Shown: positions 36,404 through 45,959 of the stretch, one piece after another | Layout of the letters: the number at the start of each line of letters is the position of its first letter | How positions within the stretch are numbered: position 1 is the first letter of the stretch | Notes under the pieces: model-generated | Seen by the model: the letters and a program-made list of their open reading frames with translations, nothing else | What the model was told of the DNA's origin: nothing | The model's database searches: none | Source of the DNA: OM182 bacterium MED-G28 | GTDB lineage: Bacteria; Pseudomonadota; Gammaproteobacteria; Pseudomonadales; Pseudohongiellaceae | NCBI GenBank assembly: GCA_002457215.1 | Contig: NTJZ01000003.1 | Span: forward strand, 232,313-296,312 | Direction of reading: 5' to 3' | Length of the DNA: 64,000 bases | Translations under genes and position numbers: made by a program

Positions 36404-38133
36404 TGCAGTGATTCCTCGTTCGGGGCCAATTGACTTCCGCGAACTAATCTACCTGGCCGGGCTCCCGTTGCTTCACCGTTACGGTAAATGATTTCACCAC
36501 TGACAATTGTTGCCACGTAGCCGTCAGCATATTGCATTAGACGACGGCCTCCAGCTGGCAGGTCATAATGTACTTCGGGTTTATGCAATTTCATATTTTT
36601 CAGATCAATAACATTAATGTCAGCCTTGTATCCGGTTGCAATTATGCCCCGATCATTAAGACCAACTGCATGAGCCGTGTCCTGACAATGGGCTTTTATT
36701 ACCCAAGGTAGAGAAAGTTTTTCACCGCGACTTCGATCGCGAACCCAGTGAGTAAGCATGTGCGTGGTAAAGCTACCGTCGCAAATGCTGCCACAGTGAG
36801 CGCCACCATCGCCAAGGCCAAGGATCGTATTGGGGTGTTCCATCATCTCTTTTGCAGGTTCCAATGATCCTTCACCATAATTAAGAAAGGTGTAATAGAT
36901 CATATTCTTGCCGTCGTCTTGAGTAAGAATTTCCAGGCAGAATTCAAGGGGGTGGACTCCCTGTTTCTCCGCTAAAGCCGCTATGCTATTCATAGGTGAT
37001 GGTTCATAGTCGGGCTCATCAGCTAAGACATACATATCGTGATAACGAGAATGTACTTGGCGCATGAATGGATTAGTTTCTAATTGAGGTTCTTCTTCTA
37101 ATAATTGCTTTCGGATTGATGGGTCTCGCAGTTTTATGAGTTTTTCTTCTAAAGGAAGTGATTCAATGGCCTGATAGTGTGCGTGCGCACTAAAAGGATT
37201 GTTAGTGAGTTCGAGACCAAACAGAACGCCAACAGGCCGTCCGCACACTTGCGCTTTTAGTTCTATACCTTCGTTATTGGCGTCTTCAATAGTTTCGAGG
37301 ATCTTTCTCCAGCCATCTGTAACTCGGTGGTGCTGAGCAACTGAGACCGAAAGAGGTCGCCCGGATTGCTTTACCATTTGTCGAAGTATTTCAAACTCAC
37401 TGTCGCTGCCTTTAAAATCAGTTACGACCTGCATGACACCTGACCCTGCTGCGCCAACGCCATTAGCAATGCCTACCATCTCGTCGATCTCAGCGGTCAG
37501 CGTCGGTGTTGGTTGGCCTTCTGAAGTTTGATGATTGAGCGTGCGTGAGGTTGAAAAGCCCAGCGCTCCTGCTTCAATTGCCTCGGTGGTTAGTTCAGCC
37601 ATTTTCTCAATGTCAGATGCAGTTGCGGTCTCTCTATTGGCGCCGCGATCACCCATGATATAAACCCGAAGCGGCCCATGCGGAATCTGTGCCGCGAAGT
37701 CAATGTCATACTGGTGTTCGGATAAGCTGTCTAAATACTCGGGGAAGGTTTCCCAATCCCAGGGCAGGCCTTCCGCCAGCACAGGATGGGGAATATCTTC
37801 CACGCCTTCCATAAGAGAAATCAGCCGCTCTTTGTCATTCGGTCGGCAGGGTGCAAAGCCTACGCCACAGTTACCCATTACTGCAGTAGTCACGCCATGG
37901 TTTGATGAAGGCGTTAGCTCTCTACACCAGGTCACTTGACCATCATAGTGAGTGTGGATGTCCACAAATCCTGGAGTCACAATCAATCCTTTAGCATCAA
38001 TCGTGTTCTTAGCGGCACTATCTATATCTCCAACGTATACAATTACGCCATCTTGAATGCCGATGTTAGCTTCAACAGGATTGGCTCCAGTGCCGTCTAC
38101 TACTAAACCGTTTTTAATAAGTAGGTCATACAT
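36400..38133 (-). CDS. N-acyl-D-amino-acid deacylase-type amidohydrolase
   Basis: A 577-residue amidohydrolase of the D-aminoacylase/dihydroorotase superfamily. DLLIKNGLVVDGTG and FVDIHTHYDGQV at the N-terminus hold the first metal motif HxH; GVGFAPCRP carries the Cys ligand seen in D-aminoacylases; LGDGGAHCG holds the catalytic Asp. It is cytoplasmic. Known members remove acyl groups from N-acyl-D-amino acids. A small coupled protein follows. The ATG start begins the homologous region directly. Confidence 0.9.
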   Translation of the reverse strand: MYDLLIKNGLVVDGTGANPVEANIGIQDGVIVYVGDIDSAAKNTIDAKGLIVTPGFVDIHTHYDGQVTWCRELTPSSNHGVTTAVMGNCGVGFAPCRPNDKERLISLMEGVEDIPHPVLAEGLPWDWETFPEYLDSLSEHQYDIDFAAQIPHGPLRVYIMGDRGANRETATASDIEKMAELTTEAIEAGALGFSTSRTLNHQTSEGQPTPTLTAEIDEMVGIANGVGAAGSGVMQVVTDFKGSDSEFEILRQMVKQSGRPLSVSVAQHHRVTDGWRKILETIEDANNEGIELKAQVCGRPVGVLFGLELTNNPFSAHAHYQAIESLPLEEKLIKLRDPSIRKQLLEEEPQLETNPFMRQVHSRYHDMYVLADEPDYEPSPMNSIAALAEKQGVHPLEFCLEILTQDDGKNMIYYTFLNYGEGSLEPAKEMMEHPNTILGLGDGGAHCGSICDGSFTTHMLTHWVRDRSRGEKLSLPWVIKAHCQDTAHAVGLNDRGIIATGYKADINVIDLKNMKLHKPEVHYDLPAGGRRLMQYADGYVATIVSGEIIYRNGEATGARPGRLVRGSQLAPNEESLQ

Positions 38134-38254
38134 TATTAATAATCAACCACGCTGTTTTTGCAATTATTTGTGTCCATCAAATTTATGATGGAATTGATTT
38201 TGTTGGGTCTATCTATGTCGGCGCTACAAATTCATCGGCGAATACCAAACCGCC

Positions 38255-38509
38255 TTAAGTATTATCCAATCTCAGATTGAGTATTTCCTGATACTCAGAT
38301 GAGTTATACCAACCTTCTAATGCTTCTCGGCTTGGAAATTCTAGCACTACCGTAACCCCACCAGGGTCCCCTTCAACAGGTGTGCTGTTTGGGCCTGCCA
38401 CTAAGATTTTTCCCTGATGGGCAACAATTGTTGGGCCGACGGCTGAAAGATATGTGTTATAGCCTTCTTGGTTCGTAACATCATAATTGGCAACAAGGTA
38501 GCTCGACAT
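38255..38509 (-). CDS. DUF1330 protein with a probable premature stop
   Basis: An 84-residue ferredoxin-like (Dabb/EthD-like) small protein. MSSYLVANYDVTNQEGYNTY and the EFPSREALEGWYNSSEYQEI segment are typical of DUF1330. The frame stops with TAA after RLDNT. Reading on in the same frame gives GGLVFADEFVAPT and then a TAG at 38213. Relatives usually end with an Asp-Glu-Phe-like strand, so the TAA probably replaced a sense codon (GAA would need one change) and removes 14 residues. The stub may still fold. Confidence 0.85.
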   Translation of the reverse strand: MSSYLVANYDVTNQEGYNTYLSAVGPTIVAHQGKILVAGPNSTPVEGDPGGVTVVLEFPSREALEGWYNSSEYQEILNLRLDNT

Positions 38510-38839
38510 TTTTTATTCCTTTCCATTTTAAAGTAGTGCTAAGAATATCAGTAAATTAATACAGCAGAGAACTCCACAATTTCGAGAATCATTCAAATTA
38601 ACGGATAACATTTGGGGTAGAGCCAAAATAGCGCCGAAATGCATAGCCTCCGACCAAGTAGTGCCAATACATGTGAGCGCCTGCAGTCCAAGCATCAATG
38701 CGCAAGCGAGAGTTGCAGCAAAAGCTGGTAAGCAGCAGTTAGTTAGACGCAAACTGACATTCTTCGCTCTATCTTTAGGCTAAAAATATCAATATGCTTC
38801 CGCCTCTCTATTATTTTTTTTAGACCTCACATCATTAGA
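38510..38839 (-). other. Intergenic region, no convincing gene
   Basis: About 330 bases between divergent genes. A 74-codon open frame on the minus strand (38528-38752) has no ribosome-binding site and no recognisable family, and I treat it as chance. Both promoters must lie here. Confidence 0.45.
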
Positions 38840-40588
38840 ATGAACGCTGAAGATATTACAATCACATTGATTACAGCCGTTTTCTTTATGGCTTTGGTGG
38901 CTTACATCTCGTACCGCAAGACCCGAGGTGAAGTCAGCACCCAGGATGGATATTTTCTGGCTGGCCGAGGCTTGGGCGCCGTTTTTATTGCAGGCTCATT
39001 GTTACTCACTAATCTGTCGGCCGAACAACTCATCGGCCTAAACGGTTCAGCCTACGGATTCAATTTAAGTAGTATGGCGTGGGAAGTGACTGCCGCTATC
39101 GCAACAATTGCGATGGCATTTGTATTCTTGCCGCGCTATTTGGCAGGAGCTTTTACGACACTTCCACAATTTCTTTGTGATCGGTTCGATGATGGCTTGC
39201 GCCGCATGACAGTGATTCTTTTTATGGTTGGTTATGGGCTGGTAACAATCCCTGGTGTTCTTTATTCGGGCTCTATCGCTGTATTGCAGTTATTTGATGT
39301 GCCGACTTTGTTGTCAGTCACTTACAGTCAAGGCCTCTTAATTACCATTATCAGTATTGGTTGCCTTGGCGCTATGTACGCAATATTTGGTGGCCTTCGG
39401 GCAGTGGCAGTTTCCGACACATTGAATGGGATAGGTTTGTTAATCATTGGGTTAGCAGTGCCAATACTCGGCCTCTCTGCTTTAGGAGAAGGTAGTGTTG
39501 GAAACGGTCTCGATATCATAGTTAACACAGATACCTATAAACTGAATGCCATTGGTTCAGCGGAAGACCCTACACCTTTCGGCACCCTATTTACCGGCAT
39601 GGTATTCGCTAATTTATTTTATTGGTGCACCAATCAATACGTAATTCAGCGCACCTTGGCAGCACGAGATCTAGCCGAGGGACAGAAAGGTGTGCTTTTT
39701 TCTGGTTTTTTTAAAGTCCTAGTACCATTTTTAATGATGATTCCTGGTGTCATAGCTTTTCATTTGTACGGTGAAGGCATGGAGTCTATAGATTTAGCTT
39801 ATCCTCAGCTTATTAAAGACGTACTGCCTGTTTATGCCATGGGTTTTTTTCTTGCGGTATTACTTGGGGCAGTTTTTAGTTCGTTTAATTCGCTTCTGAA
39901 TAGTGCGGCCACACTTTTTTGCTTGGATGTTTATTTACCACTTAAGGACAATCAAGTTAGTGAAGTCGATATGTTAAAGATTGCAAAGATCGCTAGTGTA
40001 GCTATCGCATTATTCTCATTTATCGTCGCTCCGCTATTACAGTATGCGACGGAAGGGCTTTGGCAAATTGTTCGTATTTTTACAGGTTTTTATAATATTC
40101 CCGTCATAGCGATAGTTATGATTGGCTTGTTCACTCGTCATGTTCCTGCGATAGGCCCTAAGATCGTGATTGTTTTTCACATAATTGCCTATGGTGTATT
40201 TCAATTTTTGTTAAATGATTACATTAATATTCATTTCTTACACCTTTACGCCATACTATTCTTTATTGAGATTAGCATCATGCTTCTGATCGGACACTTG
40301 CGGCCGAGAAAAGAAGAGTGGACTTTTCATAAGCAAGAGCTTGTTGACCTAACACCTTGGCGATTCTCTATCCCCTGCGCCACGACATTGTTTTCTTGTG
40401 TGGTCGGATTGTATTTACTGTTCTCTCCAATTGGTCTGGTCAATGGCTTAAGTCCGGTTTTCTGGCCTTTAGTTCTGGTACTTCTGATTGGAAATTTTTG
40501 GGTCTGGGCTCACTATATTCGAAAAGGTTTTGTACTCGCCCCTAGAATGACAATGAGTCATGACTCACATGAAGTTCAGGATCAATAA
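38840..40588 (+). CDS. Sodium/solute symporter (SSS family, SglT-like)
   Basis: A 582-residue membrane protein with about 14 helices. The family start is seen in YFLAGRGLGAVFIAGSLLLT, where the TM1 unwinding and sodium site lie, and in NLSAEQLIGLNGSAYG. AMYAIFGGLRAVAVSDTLNG is the core signature of SSS proteins (20 residues, near 178-197). The best match in style is the SglT/galactose-type branch, but substrate cannot be set. It stands alone, and the nearest downstream gene is convergent. Confidence 0.92.
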   Translation: MNAEDITITLITAVFFMALVAYISYRKTRGEVSTQDGYFLAGRGLGAVFIAGSLLLTNLSAEQLIGLNGSAYGFNLSSMAWEVTAAIATIAMAFVFLPRYLAGAFTTLPQFLCDRFDDGLRRMTVILFMVGYGLVTIPGVLYSGSIAVLQLFDVPTLLSVTYSQGLLITIISIGCLGAMYAIFGGLRAVAVSDTLNGIGLLIIGLAVPILGLSALGEGSVGNGLDIIVNTDTYKLNAIGSAEDPTPFGTLFTGMVFANLFYWCTNQYVIQRTLAARDLAEGQKGVLFSGFFKVLVPFLMMIPGVIAFHLYGEGMESIDLAYPQLIKDVLPVYAMGFFLAVLLGAVFSSFNSLLNSAATLFCLDVYLPLKDNQVSEVDMLKIAKIASVAIALFSFIVAPLLQYATEGLWQIVRIFTGFYNIPVIAIVMIGLFTRHVPAIGPKIVIVFHIIAYGVFQFLLNDYINIHFLHLYAILFFIEISIMLLIGHLRPRKEEWTFHKQELVDLTPWRFSIPCATTLFSCVVGLYLLFSPIGLVNGLSPVFWPLVLVLLIGNFWVWAHYIRKGFVLAPRMTMSHDSHEVQDQ

Positions 40589-40673
40589 CCCCTTGGAATC
40601 TATAGATCGTTTTTTGTTGAAACATCCGGCGAACGAAGCGCGAGGGTAAAACGATTAGCGTCTAATTTATGTA

Positions 40674-41846
40674 TTAGATCTCCAGTGTATTTGCGGCTGA
40701 AGCAAATCTTGTAAGATCCAATTCCGCTCTTACTGCCTGTCCCAGCTCCTGCTCCATATCATCAACAGGAATGCCCATAGAATCAGCGATACGCACCATG
40801 CGTTGAAAATTAGCCGCGACGCCCGCCGCGTCAACAAGTACTTTTTCTCCAGCTTTTGCTAAAAGGGTCTGGCGCATCTTAGAGAGTTGGACGTTATCGC
40901 GATTCGCGACTGCTTCTGCAAATTGCATTAGTTCTAGTCCATATTCAACACCTACAGCTGCGGCATTCTTATCACCTTTAACGGCTTGTAGATCAACGTT
41001 GGTGTTAGTTGTAAGCGAGCTCGCACGGAGCATCGTGGAATGAGCGTTAGTTCAGTAGAAGCATTCGTTAATTGCGGAAACCCGAGCTGCGATGAGTTCC
41101 ATTTGCAGGCGATTAATGCTTCTATCTTCATGTCTCACCATATTGCCCATTTCTTCTACTGCAAGATATTGTGCGCTTGAAAGAGCTAGCCAGTCTTTGA
41201 GAGCATCTGGCACTAAGGATAATGCACGAAGTACATTTGCAGAACGACCTCCTGGCCATAGGCTCTCTTCGGGGCCTGTTAGGCCTTCCTTGGGTAACAT
41301 TGGCACAAAGCCAGTGCCGAACTCTGCTTGGGCTGGTCGGTAATGCGAAGGATTACCGCCTATGGGTTCAGGTAGATCTTCCAGATCAAGGCCCAATGCA
41401 CGATGGAATTCATCTATGCTGAACATGCAAACTACGATGCCCGCCAGTTCAACATAGGCTTCTATGCTGAGGCCATTTTCAGGAAGAGAATCCACCCACG
41501 CTTGGGTAATTCGAGTTTGGTCTGTAACAATTCTATGTACTGCATCGACAGCAGTTTCCTTCAATGAATTATCGCTAGTGTGCTTACCAGTCAAAGCATA
41601 TGGAGATAAAGCTAATTTGCGGTCTGTGCAGAAATCACATAACAGCGCGGAGCGAGAAGCTTTGGCGATAGCCACGCGATCGGCACCAGACCACCAGGAG
41701 CCGGGCTGCGCAAGTCGCCGCCAGAACCCACTGAATTCTTTTTTTATGTCTTCTCGAATAGAGAAGGGCGCATTACTGTAATTAAAGAATGCCATTGTCA
41801 TTTGCCGAAAAGAATACCGCTGACAGTAGTGTGACTCTTTTGGCAC
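40674..41846 (-). CDS. AhpD-like/CMD-family protein, candidate selenoprotein with in-frame TGA
   Basis: Two open frames, 41846-41052 and 41033-40674, lie in the same frame and are parted only by TGA at 41054-41052. Read through, they make one 390-residue protein. The TGA falls at residue 265 of NECFY-TGA-TNAH, exactly where AhpD/carboxymuconolactone decarboxylase-type peroxidases have the second Cys of CxxC followed by a His; in AhpD that Cys is the peroxidatic one. So it would be C262-F-Y-U265, with H269. An earlier CDFC (70-73) may be a second such motif. The sequence after TGA keeps family-like protein (AGVAANFQRMVRIADSMGIP). The GTG start has AAGGA upstream. Alternatives: a nonsense mutation, or a sequence error. 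Confidence 0.72.
41019..41045 (-). promoter_or_regulatory. SECIS-like hairpin just downstream of the in-frame TGA
   Basis: On the minus strand GCTC (41045-41042) pairs with GAGC (41022-41019), and inside it CACG (41037-41034) pairs with CGTG (41027-41024) around a six-base loop ATGCTC. The loop begins 19 bases after the TGA, inside the range for bacterial SECIS elements. The internal loop is uneven (4 and 1 bases). The loop has a G only at its third position, which is not ideal. Confidence 0.4.
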
Positions 41847-41996
41847 TAAAAATCCTTAGTTTTTCAAGCCCAAATGAGCGAATTAAGAGAATAAAGTCAA
41901 GGGTACGAGAAATTCATGCTGCGCATAGCAAATTTGATGGTATAGAATAGCCTCCGAATTTTCTGATCATCCATTAATAGTCTTGAGGAAGTGTAA

Positions 41997-42962
41997 GTGT
42001 CAATCCCCGAATCCATGCAAGGACGTCTATCAGTGCCAGCCGTAGGTGCACCTCTTTTTATCATTTCAAATCCAGATCTTGTTATCGCCCAATGCAAAGC
42101 AGGGGTAGTTGGCTCGTTTCCAGCCCTCAACGCCAGACCGGCAGAAGTACTTGATCAGTGGTTGGTACGTATTAATGAAGAGTTAGACGCCCATAATCAG
42201 AAAAATCCGGATAATCCCGCCGCTCCCTATGCAGTGAATCAGATTGTCCATGGATCCAATGACAGACTGATGCATGATGTAGAGGCTTGTGTAAAACATA
42301 AGGTACCAGTTGTAATTACTTCATTAGGCGCCCGGCCAGAAGTATTTGAAGCAATTCATTCCTATGGTGGAATTTGCTTGCATGATGTTATCAATAATCG
42401 GTTTGCTCACAAGGCTATAGAAAAAGGAGCTGATGGCTTAATTTGTGTTGCAGCTGGCGCTGGCGGGCATGCTGGAACTTTGTCTCCCATGGCCTTTATT
42501 CAGGAAGTGCGGGAATGGTTCGATGGACCTTTATTGCTTTCTGGCGCTATCTCGACTGGCGATGGGATCTTGGCAGCATTGGCGATGGGCGCCGATCTTG
42601 GCTACATTGGTTCAGCTTTCATTGCTACGGAAGAAGCTAACGCGGATCCTGCCTATAAAGAAGCATTGGTAGAGCATGCCGCTGCAGATATTGTTTATAC
42701 GAATTTGTTTACTGGTGTACATGGCAACTACCTGAAAACTTCAATTGAGAATGCGGGGCTTGATCCGGATGATCTGCCTGAGAGTGACCCTTCAAAGATG
42801 CAGTTTGGATCTGGTGGAAGTAATAAATCAAAGGCGTGGAAAGATATTTGGGGCTGCGGCCAGGGCATTAACGCAATTAAAGCAGTGCAGCCAACGGCAG
42901 AGCTCGTGGCTCGACTCAAAGAGGAATTCCTGCTTGCACAACAGCGAGTTTCTTCTGCATAG
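41997..42962 (+). CDS. Nitronate monooxygenase family protein
   Basis: A 321-residue FMN-dependent TIM-barrel enzyme (2-nitropropane dioxygenase-like). PAVGAPLFIISNPDLVIAQC is the family start, GADGLICVAAGAGGHAGT carries the FMN-phosphate loop and catalytic-His region, and GYIGSAFIATEEA follows. It oxidises alkyl nitronates to carbonyl compounds and nitrite, although many members have unknown substrates. The GTG start is preceded by TTGAGGAA. It is divergent from the candidate selenoprotein gene. Confidence 0.92.
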   Translation: MSIPESMQGRLSVPAVGAPLFIISNPDLVIAQCKAGVVGSFPALNARPAEVLDQWLVRINEELDAHNQKNPDNPAAPYAVNQIVHGSNDRLMHDVEACVKHKVPVVITSLGARPEVFEAIHSYGGICLHDVINNRFAHKAIEKGADGLICVAAGAGGHAGTLSPMAFIQEVREWFDGPLLLSGAISTGDGILAALAMGADLGYIGSAFIATEEANADPAYKEALVEHAAADIVYTNLFTGVHGNYLKTSIENAGLDPDDLPESDPSKMQFGSGGSNKSKAWKDIWGCGQGINAIKAVQPTAELVARLKEEFLLAQQRVSSA

Positions 42963-43069
42963 ACAAATAGGAATGCAATCCTTAGTCTGGTAGATATTTA
43001 CTCTCCCATTGGAGCGCGCTACAGTAAAGGCTTAGAGTTAATCAAAAATAACAAATAAGGGTGATTGCT

Positions 43070-43963
43070 ATGGTTCACACAAATAAAGGCGATAGCCTAA
43101 TCTCTATGTTTCTTCTAAGTTGGCTTTTGCTGCCACTGCAAGCAGCGGGGCAGGATTTCGATAACATCGAAATCATCACCAATCACGTTAAAGACAATAT
43201 CTATTATCTCGAAGGAAGTGGCGGCAACATTGGAGTTATTGTTGGAAATGATGGTGTCTTAATTGTCGATAATCAATTTGCCCCTCTTAGTAACAAAATA
43301 GAAGCGGCAATAACAGATTTGTCGGAGTTACCTGTAACCTTCGCGGTAAATTCTCACTTTCATTATGATCACACTGATGGAAACGAAAATTTTGGTAAGG
43401 CTGGCGCTTTTATTGTTGCGCAAGAAAATGCCCGGCGTCGCATGGAATCCACTCAAGTGCTTGCGACTGGCCGTGCTCAAGAGCGCTATGATGAAGTTGG
43501 TCTCCCTAAGATTACTTTCACAGACACAATGCGTTTCTACTTTAATGATGAGCCTATTGATCTGATTCACACTGGCCCTGGTCATACGGATGGCGATGCA
43601 CAAGTCTATTTCCGTGAATCAAATGTTATCCATACTGGAGATATGTTCGTTCGATATGTATTGCCATTTATTGATCAGAACAATGGTGGATCACTTGACG
43701 GGATGATTGAGGCGACAGATAGGCTGGCCAGTATTATTAATGACGAAACTATTATTATTCCTGGTCACGGGCAGTTATCAAACCGCAATGATTTGTTGAA
43801 TTACCGCGACATGCTTGTAACCATTCGCGGCAATCTAACTCGCGCTAAAGTTCAGGGCATGTCACCCCAGGAAATGCTGGATACAGAACCAGCAGATGGA
43901 TTTGCGCCGGTGGGCGACAGCACTAACCAGTGGTTGTTGCGTGCCTATGATGAATATCGCTAG
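43070..43963 (+). CDS. Exported metallo-beta-lactamase-fold hydrolase
   Basis: A 297-residue protein with a signal peptide (cleavage after AAGQ, about residue 28). The metal motif H96-F-H98-Y-D100-H101 is intact, followed by GPGHTDGDAQVYF, VIHTGDMF and IIPGHGQL, so both zinc sites appear complete. Function in the family ranges from beta-lactamase to other periplasmic hydrolases, and resistance cannot be inferred. I start at the ATG at 43070 behind AAGGGTG; an in-frame GTG at 43061 has no spaced site. Confidence 0.9.
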   Translation: MVHTNKGDSLISMFLLSWLLLPLQAAGQDFDNIEIITNHVKDNIYYLEGSGGNIGVIVGNDGVLIVDNQFAPLSNKIEAAITDLSELPVTFAVNSHFHYDHTDGNENFGKAGAFIVAQENARRRMESTQVLATGRAQERYDEVGLPKITFTDTMRFYFNDEPIDLIHTGPGHTDGDAQVYFRESNVIHTGDMFVRYVLPFIDQNNGGSLDGMIEATDRLASIINDETIIIPGHGQLSNRNDLLNYRDMLVTIRGNLTRAKVQGMSPQEMLDTEPADGFAPVGDSTNQWLLRAYDEYR

Positions 43964-44047
43964 CTACTATTTTTTGGGTATTCGTATTTTTTTAAATCAA
44001 GCAAAGTACATTGTATAGTTTTCTCTCTTTTCTTTGGGGTAATGCAG

Positions 44048-44413
44048 ATGTCAGATCAGGAAGCAATTCAAAATGTTATACGCGTTTATTTTGATTGCAT
44101 GTTTGAATCAGATCCAGAAAAAGCAAGACGAGCATTTCATCCTAATGCAAAAATAACAGGCTACTTACCTGATGGGTTTTACGAGATGAGTGTGGAAGAC
44201 TTTGCTGATTTTGTTGCAGCGCAGAATCCTCCTCCAAAGGTAAAAGGAGACCCTGAAATTCTTGAAATTGTGTCCTTAGAAATTGCAGGCAACACCGCTG
44301 CAGCGCGTGTAAGAGATCAATATTTGGGAATGACTTTTCTTGATACGTTGTCGATGCTAAAAATCGATGAGCAGTGGTTCATTTATAACAAGTTATTCCA
44401 TGTAGAATCTTAG
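44048..44413 (+). CDS. NTF2-like/SnoaL-type small protein
   Basis: A 121-residue cone-shaped alpha+beta barrel. MSDQEAIQNVIRVYFDCM and ADFVAAQNPPPK fit the putative lumazine-binding NTF2-like group, and the C-terminal MLKIDEQWFIYNKLFHVE is the usual last strand. These proteins bind small ligands or act as isomerases/cyclases; no role can be set here. The second ATG at 44048 has a better spaced GGGG than the one at 44042. Confidence 0.85.
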   Translation: MSDQEAIQNVIRVYFDCMFESDPEKARRAFHPNAKITGYLPDGFYEMSVEDFADFVAAQNPPPKVKGDPEILEIVSLEIAGNTAAARVRDQYLGMTFLDTLSMLKIDEQWFIYNKLFHVES

Positions 44414-44882
44414 AAACCTCCAGAGTTTTTTTAAAAAAATAAGAATTCAATTCCGAACCTACTTGCGAGGCCTAATCCGGCATGACTGGGTTCATTCGAA
44501 TCTGACCCTGTTCTTCTGCGCTTTGGAGAAAATGAACCACTGATCAAGATCAAACTTCTGATGGACTATAGTTCGCGTTTAGATAGACTTGATAGCGATA
44601 TTCTTCCCTATGAAACGACAATCTGTCGATTGAGAAAGCGTTTTTCAAGTGACCGGTGAGTAAGCAGCCAGGGGGAAGAGGCGTTAGTGACATAAAGGGT
44701 ATACGAGTTAAATTCATAACTTCTTTCTTGAGCCACTATTATTAAGCCGTCGTTATCTTACCCTTGACAACTTTGCCAAAGTAATTCATCAGCGAATTAA
44801 TATGCGGGTCAGCAAGCTTGCTATTTACTCCAAGTATCGTTCAACATACATATAAATTATTGGAATAATTCTGGAAGCAATA
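44414..44882 (+). other. Intergenic region with a short unidentified open stretch
   Basis: About 470 bases. A plus-strand frame at about 44486-44659 without a clear start reads GENEPLIKIKLLMDYSSRLD and ILPYETTICRLRKRF. It looks somewhat like coding remnant, perhaps of a transposase, but I cannot identify it. No tRNA or other RNA gene was seen. Confidence 0.4.
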
Positions 44883-45959
44883 ATGAGCAAACCCTGGCGT
44901 ATCGCGGGCATCGACTTTGAGCACTTTCATATGGGTGATAATTTGCGGATGGCATTTGAGCATCCTAAGGTGGATGTCGTGGGCATCTGTGATGTAAGCA
45001 TTGAGAAGATGGCATGGAGTATTGAGAATTTCAATATTCCAGTAGAGAAAGTATTTTCGGACTTTCGGGAATGTGTGGAGTCCACGCAACCTGACATCGT
45101 TTTGTTATGTCCCGCCACCGGTAGGCATGCTGAAGCGGTAGAAGAAATAGCTCATTTTGGTTGTCACATAATAATGGAAAAGCCTTTCGCCTCGACTCTC
45201 GCCGAAGCGGATAGAATGCTCGCCGCTCTATCTACTGAGCAATGCCTCGCCATCAATTGGCCACTGGCTTGGCATCCCTCCCATATTACCGCAAAGCGTC
45301 TTATTGACGGTGGCCAAATCGGTGACGTCTTGGAAGTGCATTATTATGATGGAAATCGTGGTCCGCTCTGGCATGTGGCAGACAAAGAAAAAACTACTGC
45401 CGAAGAGGTGGCTGCTGGGAAACCAGATAGTTGGTTTTACAAGCCAGCGCTCGGGGGAGGTTCTTTACTAGACTATCTTGGTTACGGGACTACGCTAGGA
45501 ACTTGGTTTCACGATGGAAAATCACCAACCGATGTAACGGCGATGACTTATGTGCCAAAAGGACTTGAAGTGGATGAGCATAGTGTCACGATTGCCAGAT
45601 ATGACCATGGACTTTCAAAATTTGAAACTCGTTGGGGTACGTTTTCTGATTCTTGGTCAAACCAGCCGCAACCAAAATGTGGATTTGTAATTGTAGGCAC
45701 CGAAGGAACTATTTCCAATTATGATTATGAGTCTAAGGTAAGAGTGCAATCTCACGAACAGCCCGAAGGCTTTGAAATAAATGTTGACGTTATAGAAGCA
45801 CCTTTTCAGAATCCAATTCAGTATGTGATTCATTGCTTGGAGAACGGCTTACCAATTGAAGGTCCTTTGTCACCAGAAATTAGCCGCATCGGCCAGCAAA
45901 TTGTTGATACCGCATTTCAAAGTGCGAAAGAAGGGCGAAATCTTCCTCTAATTACGTAG
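44883..45959 (+). CDS. Gfo/Idh/MocA-family oxidoreductase
   Basis: A 358-residue NAD(P)-dependent oxidoreductase. The N-terminal Rossmann domain includes VDVVGICDVSIEKM and IIMEKPFASTLAEADRML, with the EKP motif that defines the family; the C-terminal domain carries GGGSLLDYLGYG and a late HCLENGLPIEG. Substrates in the family are sugars, inositols or their acids. It is cytoplasmic, and no sugar genes adjoin it, so the substrate is open. Confidence 0.9.
   Translation: MSKPWRIAGIDFEHFHMGDNLRMAFEHPKVDVVGICDVSIEKMAWSIENFNIPVEKVFSDFRECVESTQPDIVLLCPATGRHAEAVEEIAHFGCHIIMEKPFASTLAEADRMLAALSTEQCLAINWPLAWHPSHITAKRLIDGGQIGDVLEVHYYDGNRGPLWHVADKEKTTAEEVAAGKPDSWFYKPALGGGSLLDYLGYGTTLGTWFHDGKSPTDVTAMTYVPKGLEVDEHSVTIARYDHGLSKFETRWGTFSDSWSNQPQPKCGFVIVGTEGTISNYDYESKVRVQSHEQPEGFEINVDVIEAPFQNPIQYVIHCLENGLPIEGPLSPEISRIGQQIVDTAFQSAKEGRNLPLIT

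Noticed and set aside
38528..38752. 74-codon minus-strand open frame with hydrophobic stretches
   Set aside because: No ribosome-binding site, no recognisable family, low-complexity hydrophobic composition; likely chance.
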